A stretch of 64,000 bases of DNA from Ricordea florida (GCA_949710005.1 OX453274.1:36309714-36373713); one strand, 5' to 3'; counted from the stretch's first letter, positions 1 through 12,007 are shown. Numbers and translations: made by a program. Notes: a model not told the origin generated them from the letters alone.

Positions 1-195
1 TTGACTTCTGTATTGCTAGCTTGTAATTTATGAAATGCCCAATTGCTTTTGAAGGATATTTTCCTCTGTTTTTGGCAAGACCTTCACCACTTCTCATCCC
101 ATTTTATGTACACTTATTGGTGCCTATCAGAATTTGTTATGTTTCCTGTTAAATGTTCTTACCATCATTATGGTATTGCTTATCATATTTTATTT

Positions 196-492
196 TTTTC
201 TCAAGCATCTGACTGGGCCAGAATCCTAAATCCTTGAATTTGATAGGCTAGTCATGCACCCGTGACCAGTACAGATACTGCCAACATGCCAGATTTTTCC
301 CAGCGCTAGCAATTTCCTATCTCTTTTCTTACATTAAAAAGAAGACAGCCAAAAAAATAAATAAGTTATTTACTGGGCTAGGTTGGTCCATGTAGGAATA
401 AACTGTGCCCTTGGTTTTGAGTACTCAAGACCTTGGGCACACTTTTTTCCCATACGGACCTTCTGCCCGGTAAATAACACATATGTATCTCA
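196..492 (+). repeat. Dispersed palindromic repeat, copy 1
   Basis: A diverged copy of a repeat that recurs at 12,247-12,544, 12,545-12,848 and, inverted, at about 48,715-48,998. The copies share a 5' part around TCAAGCATCT and a 3' part that folds on itself: a GGTCCRTATGGGAAAA-like arm followed by its complement and ending in GGTAAATAA. This copy is the most degraded of the group. It looks like a non-autonomous element; no coding capacity is seen. Confidence 0.6.
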
Positions 493-979
493 TCCCTAGA
501 ATAAAAGAAATGCGGAGGGCTATCCAACAAGCTGAGTTGTCAGTCAGAGGTGTGCATAAATCCATTGGAAACAAAGTTGAATCAGCTGAAAAGTGCACAT
601 CCCAGGTAGAGTGCATATATGTACCTGGCTATTTACGATAGACAGTGATTATACTAATGGAGGATGTAATAGGGTTATTGAGATATGAGATATTTCTCTA
701 CGAGTGTTGAAAAATAATTCATGAGTGGTGTCAGAGAGAAGAGAAATTTTGCATCTCCAAGCAACCATGTGATGTTCTGTTTATTATATAAAACATCAAT
801 GAAATACCCATCCATTAATTTTCATTCAGATGCCTTTTGTTGGTTCTCTACTCTGTCTAAGAGGATTTTCTCCGGGTACTCTGGTTTTCCCCTCTTAACG
901 AAAACCAACATTTGATTTGATTTGATTGATTTAATTTAATTTGCATATTCAAAAATGAAGAGCCACTATGTGGAAAAGG

Positions 980-988
980 TTATTATTA

Positions 989-1032
<44 letters not shown>
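980..1032 (+). repeat. (ATT)n microsatellite
   Basis: An almost pure ATT trinucleotide run upstream of the first recognised UVRAG exon. Confidence 0.9.
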
Positions 1033-1189
1033 TAATACTTACAGTCATTTGACTCAATGACACTTTCCTTTACACCCTTCATCCTCCACCCCTTAAAATA
1101 ATAACTGGTCTTAAATAATTTGTTCTCTCTCGGGGAAAGGCGTTAATCGTTTGAAGAGTGGATAACCCTTTGCTTTGGCTATTTTACAG

Positions 1190-3997
1190 CTGTCAGAAGA
1201 GGAAATGCTTAAATTAAAAGTCAAGAATCTGAGAGAGGAACTTCTAACAAAAGAAAAACTTTTACAAAAAGGTACAGAGTGCTTTGAAATAAAATCTCTG
1301 AAATTTTATTACCGAGTGTCTTTCTTGTTTATGTAATGTTATTTGACTGTGTAATGTCACAAACAACAAAGTTATTTCTAATTTTTGTTTTTTTTGTCTG
1401 TAGAACGTGAAGAAGAGAAGAAAGCTTTGGAGAAACTTCGAAGCAGAGGTAAAAGCTTACATTTTTCTTGACTTTTTAATAACACCAAGCAGCACAGTAG
1501 CTTATGAGAAGTACAAAGAAGTTGGTAACAACTGAAATACATTACAAGTCTGCTGGAAAATGATAGGATTGTGGGATGTGGGTTAAGATGACAACGTTAA
1601 AGTATAGTAAGGGTATTTCGTCTAGTTTGATCGTCCAGGTGAGGGTAGTTCTGAAAAGAACTGTTGTTGCTCACCAACAACAGTTCTTTTCAGAACTACC
1701 CTCACCCGGACGATCAAACTAGACGAACTACTGATACTCCTGGGTTCAAACCTTTTACTATAGTAAGGGTATGTTAAAGCCACAAGTATGTGCACAAAGG
1801 TGCAGACAGTGGTAGAAGGGATAAGAGCCTTACTACACTTTGACGTTGCCATTTTAAGCCACATTCCACAACCCTACCATTTTCCACTGCCTTAGTATTC
1901 ATTATGACATTTGTGGGAACCCAGAGCTCATCTGCTAGCTGTGCCATGCTGATGAGGCCTAACAAGGCCGAAACAGCTGTCCATGGCTGCTGGCTTTTGA
2001 GCTCTATTTTTTATTTCTATTTTCGTTTTTTGGTAGCAACAGGGTCTTCTACCACTGTCACCTTAGTGCGCATACTTGTAGCTTTAACATACCCTTAAAA
2101 GGCCACACGAGCCAAAGGCCCACACGGCCGGAGCTTATCCCGGTTTCAATAGCATGAAGCACCTGGGAGTATCATTACTCCCCCCTGGATGGGATGCCAG
2201 TCCAATGCCATTATATCGCTGGTACCCATTAATACACCTGGGTGGAGAGAGACTATGCACGGTAAAGTTTCTTCTCTAAGGAAACAACACAGTGCCAGCA
2301 CCAGGGCTCGAACTCCAAACCTTCTGCTCGGAAGTTCGACTCGCTAACCACTACACTAGTGTGCCTCCACAGTAACATACCGTTACTACACTTTTACGTT
2401 TACATTACAAGTCTACTGCATTTCTCGTAGTATTGGTTCCAGTCACTAGCATCTCAAGTGTCTCAGGCTGCACATTCTCTATGTTGTAATGATTCACTTT
2501 TATTCATTGTCTGCAGAAATGAATGTGAAGACTAAGAGTGAAAACCTCTGCAGCAACAAGGGAGCCTTAAGAGCACATAAACAGGCGCACATAGATAAAA
2601 GGTATGTGGACAGTAGACAACAAACTGTCTTTTATTTGTCGATCGGATCATAGACCTTCTTCGGAGTTAGTTTTTAAAGAAACTGGTGCTAAATCTACAA
2701 GCACAAAAACAACAGTGCGAAGTCTAGCGCCCGAATCGTCAACACTCCTTAAAGTTTACGGAGGTAAAACTTATTTTACCAACTCTTTCGATAAACCAGT
2801 TTTTGGTGGGTGATTCAGATTTTTGCACTAGTTCGCACCACGTTTTATCACATGATCCGCCCCGCGCATGCCACTGTTGAAGAACATTATAAAAAAAGTC
2901 CTCTTATTTGTAAGCCATGGTGCGAGTCAAGCAGTAAAAGGCTGCTTGGCCCCGCGAAATGCAGCCGTGGTATATTTTCAAGTCCTTTCTCCCACTCAGT
3001 CAATAGGGAGCTTAAGAAAAATACGACGACTCCAAGCAATAGCACTAATGAACGATACAGTGAAACTGCGTGCAAAATACAATATATTTTGTAACGTTTT
3101 GTTAGTTTCACAAGAGTATGTATATTAGGTTGGACAATACTGCTGAAGTATTTAAGGGTGCTTGTAAGGTGTCCCAAGGGGCTAGTACACTATTTAAGGT
3201 TTGTTCAGTTATGCAAGAGCCATTCGAGGCATCTCTTTCAACCCTAGTTTTTCATTTTATTTACTGTTGTAATTTTCTCTGAGTTTGTAAAACTATATTG
3301 CGGTTTTTTTGTAACGCTTTACGCTCGCTGCATCAATAAACGAGATGCCCGCTCCTATTCTGTGTTTTGTGATTATTTAGATTAGTTACAAAATATTTTA
3401 TAATCGTTTCAGTGTGATTACAATATAAGTCTGGTAGGTTTCGATGTCCTCCTTAGCAAGACAACAACGTGAAATGTCTAGTTTTCTCAGTGGCATGAAT
3501 GAACAACGGAAAAAGGTTCTTTGTAAAATTCGGAATGACACTCGAACTGTAACAGCATTAAAATTTCACAATTTGAAAAGAGAATGGGAAGAAATTGAAA
3601 TAAGCCCGCCGTATATAGTCTAATAGCAACGCAATCTAATTTTTTCACTGGTGTTGTCCTCTGGGTCGCCATGGCGTTTGCTTAAGCTTCCTAATAAGCA
3701 CATACTTATGTTATCTTCTCAGGGAATCGTTGGTCAAGTTGAGTGCGCGGCTGAATATGAGGCGTCGACAGCTGGTATCTGAACTGACGTACATTTACCC
3801 CATCACTGAGGTAACAGTTCAAAGAAATCAATAGCTATACTTCCTGCCCATTGTACAAAAGTACAAATAATGTTCTGTAATCTTGCTTCTTTTGCGAATT
3901 GAGAACTCTTTATCAGCTTTACTAACAACAGTTGCCCTTCAGTGTTTTGTGGTCAGTCAAGTTTATAATGATAACAATAGAAACAATTATGACAATA

Positions 3998-4032
<35 letters not shown>

Positions 4033-7000
4033 CATAATAGTAATAATAAGCTGCAAGTTAAATTTGTTTTTCAAAAGGGTACTTTATTCAGAATAGCAAG
4101 CTTTTATTGAATGTACATGTAAGAGTGGAGACAAAGACTTGTTAATGAAGATAATATGATCGTGCGGGTTCCTCTTCTGTCTCAAATTGGACCTTTGCTG
4201 TGTTCAAGCGTATTTTGATTGGCCACTTTAACAAGTTCATTTGTGTAATTTGCGTTTGTTCTCACAGTTTCCTCATCGTGGTACCAAAGAGTTGCTCATC
4301 TGCGGAGTGCGTCTTCCAAATTGCGAGTCCGATGAATTTTTAGGTGAGTATAAATAGTTAGTTCGTTTAATGTTAATATAGATCGTTTTCACTGTCACGC
4401 AATAAAAAATAATTTTACCACAATTGTTACTAATCTCGCAATCTGATTGGCTAATTTTCCGTTGTCGATAAGAGTCTAGACAACGCTGCTCGCGTCAATG
4501 TGTCACGCAAAGCAATAGCCAATCAGAAACGCTCATTTTGGGGAAGAAACCAATCAGATTGTGAGAAAGTTGTAGACAACGCTTGCTCTTTCTTTGTGTC
4601 ACGATCTTGGTCACGCTAAACTATTCAGTGGATAAAATCAAGAAATTGTAATTTTTAAGGAAAATCAAGAAGACTCTTCTCCAAGAACTTTCTTTAGCCA
4701 TCTAGGCGACTGATTATCTGAACTGAACGAACAAGCATTTACATAAGCGCTTTTCCTAATGATATAACTTCGAAAAAAGCTAAAAATCATGAGATAGGTA
4801 TATATTTTTCGACAGTTGCGATCGTAGCTTTGTGTCAGGCACTGCCATAACTCTGAAATTCAAAATACGCTGGTTTCGAAACGAAGCACACTATTGAGCT
4901 GTAAAATTGTAAACAGATATAAATTTACCCCCTCTTGTTGTGTCTGAGGAGGATAAAAACTTTGATGGCTCTTTATTTTTCGATTTTAGACAATAATGAT
5001 GTCACTTAAAAACGATTCATTGTGAGTTAGCGAGTATGTGATCCTTGGTCAGGATTCAACCAGGGAGTGGCTCTTTCGTAGACAAGAAACGCATCTCTGT
5101 TATGTATATCTCTACCCAGTTGTATAAATGGATATCAGCGATATAACATGAGGAGAAATCCTGTGATGAACTGGCATCCCTTTCAAGAGAGGTTTACAGT
5201 TTTCCTAGGTGCGTTCACGCAACGCATGAACCGCAAACGCATTAACGCGAGTTGTTCATATCAACGACTACACTTTGTTTTAGATCACGAGGGAGCAAAG
5301 CCAGCTCTTTCATTGAGCGTGCGTCATCACGAACGATGCACGTGTACTTCGTTTTATTATCACGTGTCACTAGCGTGCATTAGTCCGTTTTTTTTTTTAC
5401 TTTACGCTCCGCTCGTTCTCGCTCCCCTCTGATTTCGTCTCCGAGGATTGCAACTGGAAGAGAGGATTGGAACTGTTTAAAAACGAGGTACCATATGTGC
5501 TCGAGAAAAATGGCGTCGCTTGTTTCATTTTTGATGTCTGAAATGCGGCGCTTATTTGAAGGCGGCGCTTATTTAAAAAATATGGTCACGAGAAAGAAGT
5601 CCTTTCTTGTTAATTTAATCGTATGTTTTTTTATTTTTACGAAAATTTTAACAGCAAAATTAACAAAAAACCTAAAGCATCATCAGCGGTTTCGTCAGTC
5701 AATCTCAATATGGCCGTTCCCTTCTATAGCTGTATCCACCTGCTCCAGCGATGGAGGGAACGCCTCTTTTACATCTGAATCTGTGCATTCAAAAGAAGAT
5801 ATCCAGCTGCATCGCATCGGGATCGCGGCGCTTTTTCGGGTAAATACGGTAAATATTGACTGAATTAGTAAGAGGTTTCATGTTGCTTGTTAATTTTGTC
5901 CTTTCAGCTATGGATGAGGACACGCTCTCTGTATCCCTGGGTTACACGTGCCATTTGGCTTGTATGGTTGCCAGGTTTTTAGAGCTGCCACTGCGTTATC
6001 CCATGAACTCGCGAGGCTCGAGATCAAACATCATGGATTTCACTATAGAAAAAGTAGCGGATAAAGACAGAAAGTAAGTTTGAATCAGTCTTGTGCACCA
6101 TACTAGGCATAATTATTACAACCAAGTAGCACAAGGCACGACAGAATACATGGAGCATACTGGATACGGTCTGCGTGCGAAAGAACGACCATACCCGTGG
6201 TAAAAGAACAAAGCTTGCGGAAAAGTAACAAAAGTGGAAAACGCAACTTAAAAGAACAATAGGCGACAAAAGTGTTAAGATACTTTGCCTTTTTGGAGAA
6301 CCCAAGGCCAATTTCTTCCACCAACTCTACGATACTACCCCTCCCCCCAAAACAATGTTGGATTTCCTGTCTCTAGAACTTGCCTCTTTCCTATACAACA
6401 TTGAAAAGGTGGGGGGGGGGGGGTTGCTATCAATGAAAAGCGGATTTGAAATGGAATAAGTGAAATGTTGCAATTAGCACTCGATTCAGTCAACTGTCTC
6501 TAGTTCTTTTGTCACCCATTGAAGGTCCCAAGCGTCTATGTTTAAAACTTAGACTGCACATACATGTACCAGGGTTCGTGCTACTCCTTAAACTCCTTAA
6601 AAACTCCTTAGATTTGATTTACATTCTAAAGGGCGCTTAAAAACTCCTTAAATTTATAAAATTCAGCAAAAACTCCTTAAGAACTCCTTATTTCTTGTCT
6701 AACAATCTTAAAACTAGAGTATTGCAAAAGCAGAGTACCATAAAAACTATGAAATGCGAATTACCGCCGCAAATACACATCATAAACCGACAAAAATATG
6801 AAAGTCATTGCGTCTTTTATTAGTCAGGCGTTCCTGCTCCAGTTGTATTGGTCCTGGGAAACAAACAAACAAAATACTCCTTAAAAATTGTATTTTGGTC
6901 CTTAAAAACTCCTTAAAAAGTCCTTAAATTCTGTTTACTCACCCCAGCACGAACCCTGATGTACACAGACAGGGATGCTTACAGAAACTCTAAATAACTT

Positions 7001-10000
7001 CTGGATGAGACAGCATGTGTTTAACAAGCGAACAATCGTATAGTCATTACCACTTACTACCAAAGTAATTACGGAGCGAAGGACCTGTTTCTGCCAACCA
7101 GTGTTTGTATAGATAATTCAATTTCAACTTTCTGCACTCAATTTCAACTTATTATTAGGGGGCCAAAGACAAAATCGTCGGTAACGAATTGCTTTGAAAT
7201 CCAAATCACGGACGAGCTTATGTTGGAAGACCATTGACGACTTATGTACCACAAATGTATGGTGATCTCAGTTGCTATTCTTTTAACTTGCCAGCAATGA
7301 TGAGTGATGAAATTAAATATATGAGAATTTCATATATGCGCACTGCGATAGAAGTGTGAGTGACAAAGATGGCTGGAGGAGTTGAGTTTTAGCAATCCGT
7401 GCTGCGAGCGTGACCGGATGAACACGATGATTTGATCAGTTAAACAATTAAAAATCATTCATTAAAGGTGGTTGAGAAACGGTTTTTTCAGCTGAGTTTA
7501 ATTGCCAATGTTATTGTCATCTCTGGTTTTCTTATCAGGTTTCCTTTATATAACAAGGCTAAAGAAAGAATTCAATTTGATTATGGAGTGTTCCTGTTGA
7601 ATAAAAACATCGCTCAGGTGGGTCTGCCTTGGTCTGTAGGTATCGAGTAATTTAGTCTTCCTTCGCAGCTATCGCCTGGCTCGTCACGCAACGAGGAGAA
7701 TAGTTGCGTGACAAGCCAGAATTCTCGTTGCGTGACGAGCCGGACAACGGCTCTCTTGGAGACTACGGGCTATTCAGTAAGGATTCAATATCTGTGCAGT
7801 GATTCATTTTGAGGTTGATTCGCGGTTTCAGTATTTCCGCAGTAATGACCACATCAGACGTCGGAAAAGACCTCTTTAATTCCCAACTATGTTCCCAGTC
7901 TCTGAGAATGAGGTTGTTTAATTCCTTCTTAACTATTCACCTCACAGCTCCGTCAGTTTTGTGGCCTGGGAACGCCAAACCTGCGTAACACTGTGCCCAA
8001 CCTTAAGGACCTGTTGGATAGCAAATTTCAATCAAGGTGCCCATTTAGTTATTCTCCAAACAATATATTAAACGTACCATAGATTAACTACAGAACATTT
8101 CACAGACAAGCAAATAATGTCACACTGCATGGTTCTATTCACAGATGGAAAAGTTAGAACCACACTGTATAGTAAAACAAGCAGTACCACAGTACAGTAC
8201 TGTTCAGTAGCTTTACAAAGAATGGTCACATTGCATGGTTTGACTCACAGATGAAAAAGTTAGAACCACACTGTATAGTAAAACAAACAGTATCACAGTA
8301 CAGTACTGTTCAGTAGCTTTCCCAAGAATGGTCACACTGCATGGTTTGACCCACAGATGAAAAAGTGAGAACCACACTGTATAGTGAAACAAACAGTACC
8401 ACAGTACAGTACTGTTCAGTAGCTTTACAAAGAATGGTCACACTGCATGGTTTGATCCACAGATGAAAAAAATAGAATCACACTGTATAGTAAAACAAAC
8501 AGTACCACAGTACAGTACTGTTCAGTAGCTTTCCATAGAATGGTCACACTGCATGGTTTGATCCACAGATGAAAAAGTTAGAACTACACTGTATAGTAAA
8601 ACAAACAGTACCATTGTCTGTTATTGTAATTGTTGGATTATCTATTTGTTCAGTGAGGCCGTCAAGCCCGCTCCTCTTACAATAATTGAAAAGCTTCCGT
8701 TAAAACAGCGCCCGTCAAACTCCGGCGACTCAACGGACGCACCGCCCACGAACCCTAAACTGGACGACGTGCTATTGAGAACCATGAACGCCTCGACGGC
8801 GGACGGAAAACCCGCGTCTGCCGCCTTGCAGCTTGATCTCGAGCAACAGTATAACATACCGAGGGAAAATCAGGAAATTCAGGGAAATGTGGGATCAGTG
8901 AACGTATTCCCCTCGGGGATTAACGGAGATCAAGCGAAAGAGGGAACAGTGAATAGCAGTGGTGTATTGCACATTCCAACACAAGGCTCCACTCACAGAT
9001 TTCTGGATCAACAGCGAATTAAAAAGACGCACAAACATCCAGAAAATGCAAATAAAACCAAGATTGATAGGACACACCCAAAACTTCGCAGAGCGCATAC
9101 TTTGGGAAAACTGAAGTCCACGACATTGGAGAGTAGTGATAAACAAGTTGGTGTAAAAGCAGGACAAGCCAAGTCTTCGAACAGCAGCTTTGAAGATTTA
9201 ATGGCGGTTGAATTGAAGGATCAACTCAGTAAGTTCCCCTCTAGACCGCAAACAGTCTCCTTTTTTCCCTTTCATTTAGCTCAGTAATTTATTTCTGATT
9301 TGTCGTGCGCATCTATCATGCACATTTCCGATGAATGAATGGTGTAGTAACTTGCGATCTGCCCATCTTTTATCGCATTCTTTGTTTTACAAACACGAGA
9401 GGCATTTTCTTATAACTATTAAAATGACCGTAAAAGAAGCGAAAATGGCCGTCATTTTCAATCCTAAGTTGACTTTGGACACCCTTGCATGGGAGCATTG
9501 TATTTCGGTTGTGGGTTGTTCACGTGTAGAGAGGGAGATCAGAGTTAACTCGGATAACGTGCGGGTAGAGATGCGAGACCCCGTCGTGTGTGTTGTTCCT
9601 CTTCCGAGGGAGGTAGCGCGGTCTAGTGGTCAGTGCGCCGGATTTGGGATTTGGTAACTACTCGGTGTAGTCACGGTTACTACTCGGTGTAGTCACGGTT
9701 ACTACTTGGTGTAGTCACGGTTACTACTCGGTGTAGTCAAGGTTACTACTTGGTGTAGACACTCACACAGTAAGGACACTAAAATAAGCATGGGATGATT
9801 AAGGACACTGAAGTACGGCTAGGGATGAGTACGGCTAGAGTACATCTGAGGTCGCTAAAGTAAAGCTTGGCGACTATATTTATAACGCAGACCACTCTTT
9901 TAATGGGTGATCCTCTCAAACCACAGCCTACACCAGGTAGTTACCAGTCACGGTAACTACGGTAACTACTTGCACCAAGTAGTTACTTGTTATTTGCTCT

Positions 10001-10826
10001 TCCCGGGTTCAACTCCCCTCCTGACAACTAGCTGGATTTGTAACATAGGCATCCCAATTTTCAGATCCTCGCCCACGCTTTGAAACAGCTAACTGGTCCG
10101 CTTCCCACCAGTTGGGGTTCTTGCTGTAGTTTATGTCCTGTATTGATTATTTGTTTCACTCAGTTTTTTCGGCCCTTATTTGCTTGAGTGCCGTAATAAC
10201 TGCCGAAAGGGGTAGTGAATCATGTAGGCCTTCACAAAATATCCCCAGATCTCTTGGGGGAGGGGGGGGGGAGGGTAATCAGAAGATCTCGGGATATTTT
10301 GTAAAGGCTTACATGATTCACTATCCCTCGGGATATTTTGTAAAGGCTTACATGATTCACTATCCCTCGGGATATTTTGTAAAGGCTTACATGATTCACT
10401 ACCCCTCGGGATATTTTGTAGAGGCTTACATGATTCACTACCCCTCGGGATATTTTGTAGAGGCTTACACATGATTCACTACCCCTCGGGATATTTTGTA
10501 AAGGCTTACATGATTCACTACCCCTCGGGATATTTTGTAAAGGCTTACATGATTCACTACCCCTCGGGATATTTTGTAAAGGCTTACATGATTCACTACC
10601 CGCCGAGAGGGAGTAAAGCATGTCTCTATCTTTTGTAGGAGGTGCCCACAGCTTAAGCGGTCAGCAGTCTCACGCGCAGTCGGACGACGGAAATGAACTG
10701 TTAAAAAATGCTGACATCTTGTTGGAACAGGCATGTCATCAGGAACTCCGTTCATCGAGTCTCGTCGATCTGGAGCCATCCATAGACTTTGACTTTCCTG
10801 AAAATGGTGAAATAGATTTGCGGTGA
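1190..10826 (+). CDS. UVRAG: UVRAG homologue (Vps34 complex II subunit), 3' part, ten exons
   Basis: Exons joined by matching GT..AG sites and phases: 1190-1271, 1404-1448, 2517-2601, 3723-3810, 4268-4343, 5908-6073, 7539-7617, 7948-8036, 8654-9228 and 10639-10826 (stop TGA). They sum to 491 codons including the stop. The first two exons are charged coiled coil. Exons 4-8 carry family landmarks: a [15 protein letters not shown] segment, [44 protein letters not shown] and [15 protein letters not shown], which I recognise from the UVRAG/Vps38 core. The last two exons are low-complexity tail. UVRAG partners Beclin-1 in the class III PI3-kinase complex in endosome and autophagosome maturation. 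The start codon and C2 domain lie upstream of the window. A poly-A signal AATAAA sits at 10,938. Introns hold repeats listed separately. Confidence 0.88.
1617..1727. repeat. 53-bp-arm hairpin with 5-nt loop
   Basis: Arms 1617-1669 and 1675-1727 are complementary over 53 bp with one mismatch, and the loop is CTCAC. It interrupts the repeat at 1,555-2,098: the sequence TAGTAAGGGTAT appears on its left and again about 30 nt beyond its right arm, suggesting a later insertion. A GGTTCAAACC string just after it resembles a pol III B box. Confidence 0.85.
1943..1987 (+). ncRNA. Type I hammerhead ribozyme motif, intact core
   Basis: Stem I is GCCATG (1943-1948) with CATGGC (1982-1987). The core CTGATGA is at 1949-1955. 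Stem II is GGCC/GGCC closed by TAACAA (1956-1969). GAA is at 1970-1972. Stem III is the self-complementary ACAGCTGT (1973-1980). Predicted cleavage is after C1981 (GTC). Stem I can continue past a small internal loop (GCTAGC with GCTGGC). Every core position of the hammerhead consensus is present. Stem III has no room for a loop, so activity would need two copies pairing, as known for minimal metazoan hammerheads. Activity is inferred, not shown. Confidence 0.75.
2602..3722. other. UVRAG intron with repeat-like sequence
   Basis: This 1.1-kb intron holds no exon. Its sequence is less AT-rich than the surrounding introns and ends with a CAATAAACGAGATGCC stretch that looks like an LTR or retroelement 3' region. 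No terminal repeats or domains were found, so its identity is left open. Confidence 0.3.
3994..4020 (+). repeat. (AAT)n microsatellite
   Basis: A short pure AAT run within a longer ATAAT/GATAAT-rich tract in a UVRAG intron. Confidence 0.85.
4385..4620. repeat. Repeat with AATCTGATTGG inverted segments
   Basis: Intronic sequence with repeated and inverted CAATCTGATTGGCT / AGCCAATCAGA and GTAGACAACGCT strings. It resembles a degraded non-autonomous element. No boundaries or target duplication could be fixed. Confidence 0.4.
6570..6958. mobile_element. 389-bp MITE with 13-bp inverted termini
   Basis: The ends are CAGGGTTCGTGCT and its complement AGCACGAACCCTG, flanked on both sides by ATGTAC (6564-6569 and 6959-6964), a 6-bp target duplication. 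The interior is many copies of CTCCTTAAAAA. It is non-autonomous and lies in the UVRAG intron between exons 6 and 7. Confidence 0.8.
7676..7745. repeat. Short inverted/direct repeats of CGTCACGCAACGA
   Basis: Three copies of a CGTCACGCAACGA-type segment in both orientations, including GGCTCGTCACGCAACGAGG facing GTTGCGTGACAAGCC, can form a hairpin just after UVRAG exon 7. Confidence 0.5.
8100..8625 (+). repeat. 106-bp minisatellite, about 5 units
   Basis: The landmark TGTTCAGTAG recurs at 8201, 8307, 8413 and 8519, an exact 106-bp period. Units differ by a few substitutions. The array ends about 30 nt before the acceptor of UVRAG exon 9 (8654), and the TTGTTCAG at that acceptor echoes the unit. 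Confidence 0.9.
9605..10045 (+). repeat. tRNA-derived SINE/pseudo-tRNA split by tandem repeats
   Basis: The 5' part (about 9,610-9,655) reads like a tRNA 5' half with an A-box-like GGTCTAGTGGTCA. The 3' part near 10,005-10,030 has a B box GGGTTCAACTCC followed by CCTCCTGAC, complementary to the GAGGGAGG at the 5' side. Between them lie a 22-bp tandem array and about 250 nt of unrelated sequence. This is inferred to be a SINE or tRNA pseudogene expanded internally. Confidence 0.5.
9652..9758 (+). repeat. 22-bp minisatellite, about 5 units
   Basis: Tandem units of the type TTACTACTCGGTGTAGTCACGG with single-base variation. Confidence 0.9.
10290..10600 (+). repeat. 39-bp minisatellite, about 8 units
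   Basis: The landmark CGGGATATTTTG starts at 10290, 10329, 10368, 10407, 10446, 10487, 10526 and 10565. The period is 39 bp except one 41-bp unit. Because 39 is a multiple of three and the unit lacks stops in several frames, both strands show long but meaningless open frames here. The array ends about 40 nt before the last UVRAG acceptor (10,637-10,638). Confidence 0.93.
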
Positions 10827-11612
10827 ACCTGTGTAGTTGGGAACTGTTTCGAATGCCGAGGCTTTCTTCGAGATGTGGTACGCAAGCTCTTGCCCAGGGA
10901 AGGCTCGATTGTCGCAACCCCAGAAACACTGCGGATAAATAAACTGAACCCTGGGAACGCGTAAGACAGAAAAAATTCGCGACCAAGAAAAAAGTTCGAG
11001 GTATAGAGAGGCTGACAGTAAGGGTCAAGATTGCCACTTGGAAATTCCTGAGACGCTTACCCCGATAAACATTTGTGAGCTAACCAAGGAAGATTTGGCT
11101 GAATCACGGGGCTGGGTTGGGTGAGGTAAGGGGGTGAGAGCTGCAGCCTGAACGCGGCCATCTATTCCCCTTCCCAACACAGATGATTGTCCCAAAGCGC
11201 GGCGTTCGTCATCGCTACAACTGCTGCTTCCATTTTCCCACCTCCCCTCCCTTTGGTTATGTATTTGCAAGCCCCCACCTCCCCCTTCCTGACTGTGTGC
11301 TGTTTTGTTTACCGAGATACTTATGCATATGATACTACAAAGAAGGGGGTCGTGAGTTGGCGGTTCCTTGCTAAAACATTTTTCTTGTCATCGGTCAAAA
11401 TCGACCTTACAATTCTCTCAATTGAGCGAGCATCGTTTCCCGTGTAAAAATCAAGAATTTTTGATTTATTGGAGAATTATTTTCTTTCTGACCCTGTTTA
11501 AAGTTGTCTTGATCGCAAAAGGTTTGACGAACTTTTGATCGTAGACCCACGATTTGCGTTACAAATACTTTTCGTAACGATTTTTTTCTCCCCTTCGTGG
11601 TCAACAAAATAT
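10827..11612. other. UVRAG 3' flank, no further gene seen
   Basis: It contains the UVRAG poly-A signal (AATAAA, 10,938). Nothing else coding or structural could be supported. Confidence 0.5.
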
Positions 11613-12007
11613 AAGGCCCGATTCAGACGCCGTACTTTTCATGAGCCGAACCTAATTCATAGTATTAAGTACATGAAAAGTTCGGCGTCTAAATCAATGA
11701 GGAACGACTATTTTAATTTGTAACGGCTCAGGCGTTCTTTTCGCCTGGCTTGACCGGGATTGTCGACTTTGAAACGGCCTTGATTCAGACGCCAAACTCT
11801 TCACGTGCCGAACTTAATGCGTAAATTATTATTTGGTATATATTTTCAAAACCACTGACAATATTGTTTACGTTTTCCTGCAACTGTAATAGGAACGGCT
11901 GATTAAGTTCGAGGTCTGAATCAACAGGCGTACTTTTGTTAATTTGTGTTGGTCCAAATTCGAATTTAGTTCGGCTTATGAAAAGTAAGGCTTCTGAATC
12001 GGGCCTA
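11613..12007. mobile_element. MITE with AGGCCCGATTCAGA inverted termini
   Basis: The left end AAGGCCCGATTCAGACGCC is complementary to the right end (..CTTCTGAATCGGGCCT), with TA-type flanks. Internal fragments of the same terminus (near 11,680 and 11,783) suggest nested or rearranged copies. There is no coding sequence. Confidence 0.7.

Larger units (their letters stand above)
1555..2098 (+). repeat. Inverted-repeat element with hammerhead motif, copy 1
   Basis: An intronic element whose left part (about 1,755-1,830, AAGGGTATGTTAAAGC...) is complementary to its right end (about 2,030-2,096). An outer segment near 1,560-1,610 is also complementary to about 1,830-1,880, so several inverted segments are nested. 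The core at 1,943-1,987 is a hammerhead motif. Related copies lie at about 49,190-49,375 and 50,335-50,700. Confidence 0.65.

Noticed and set aside
2604-3177. Overlapping open frames on both strands in the UVRAG intron
   Set aside because: Short, mutually overlapping and without recognisable domains; likely repeat-derived noise.
5495-5863. 122-codon open frame in a UVRAG intron
   Set aside because: No splice support or known motif; low-complexity [14 protein letters not shown]-like content from AT-rich DNA.
10290-10600. Possible CRISPR-like array
   Set aside because: Units are contiguous without unique spacers, in an animal intron; it is a minisatellite.
10133-11037. Long open frames with repeated [13 protein letters not shown] or [12 protein letters not shown] peptides on both strands
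   Set aside because: They are produced by the 39-bp minisatellite, whose period is a multiple of three and which lacks stops in several frames; no start context or conservation.
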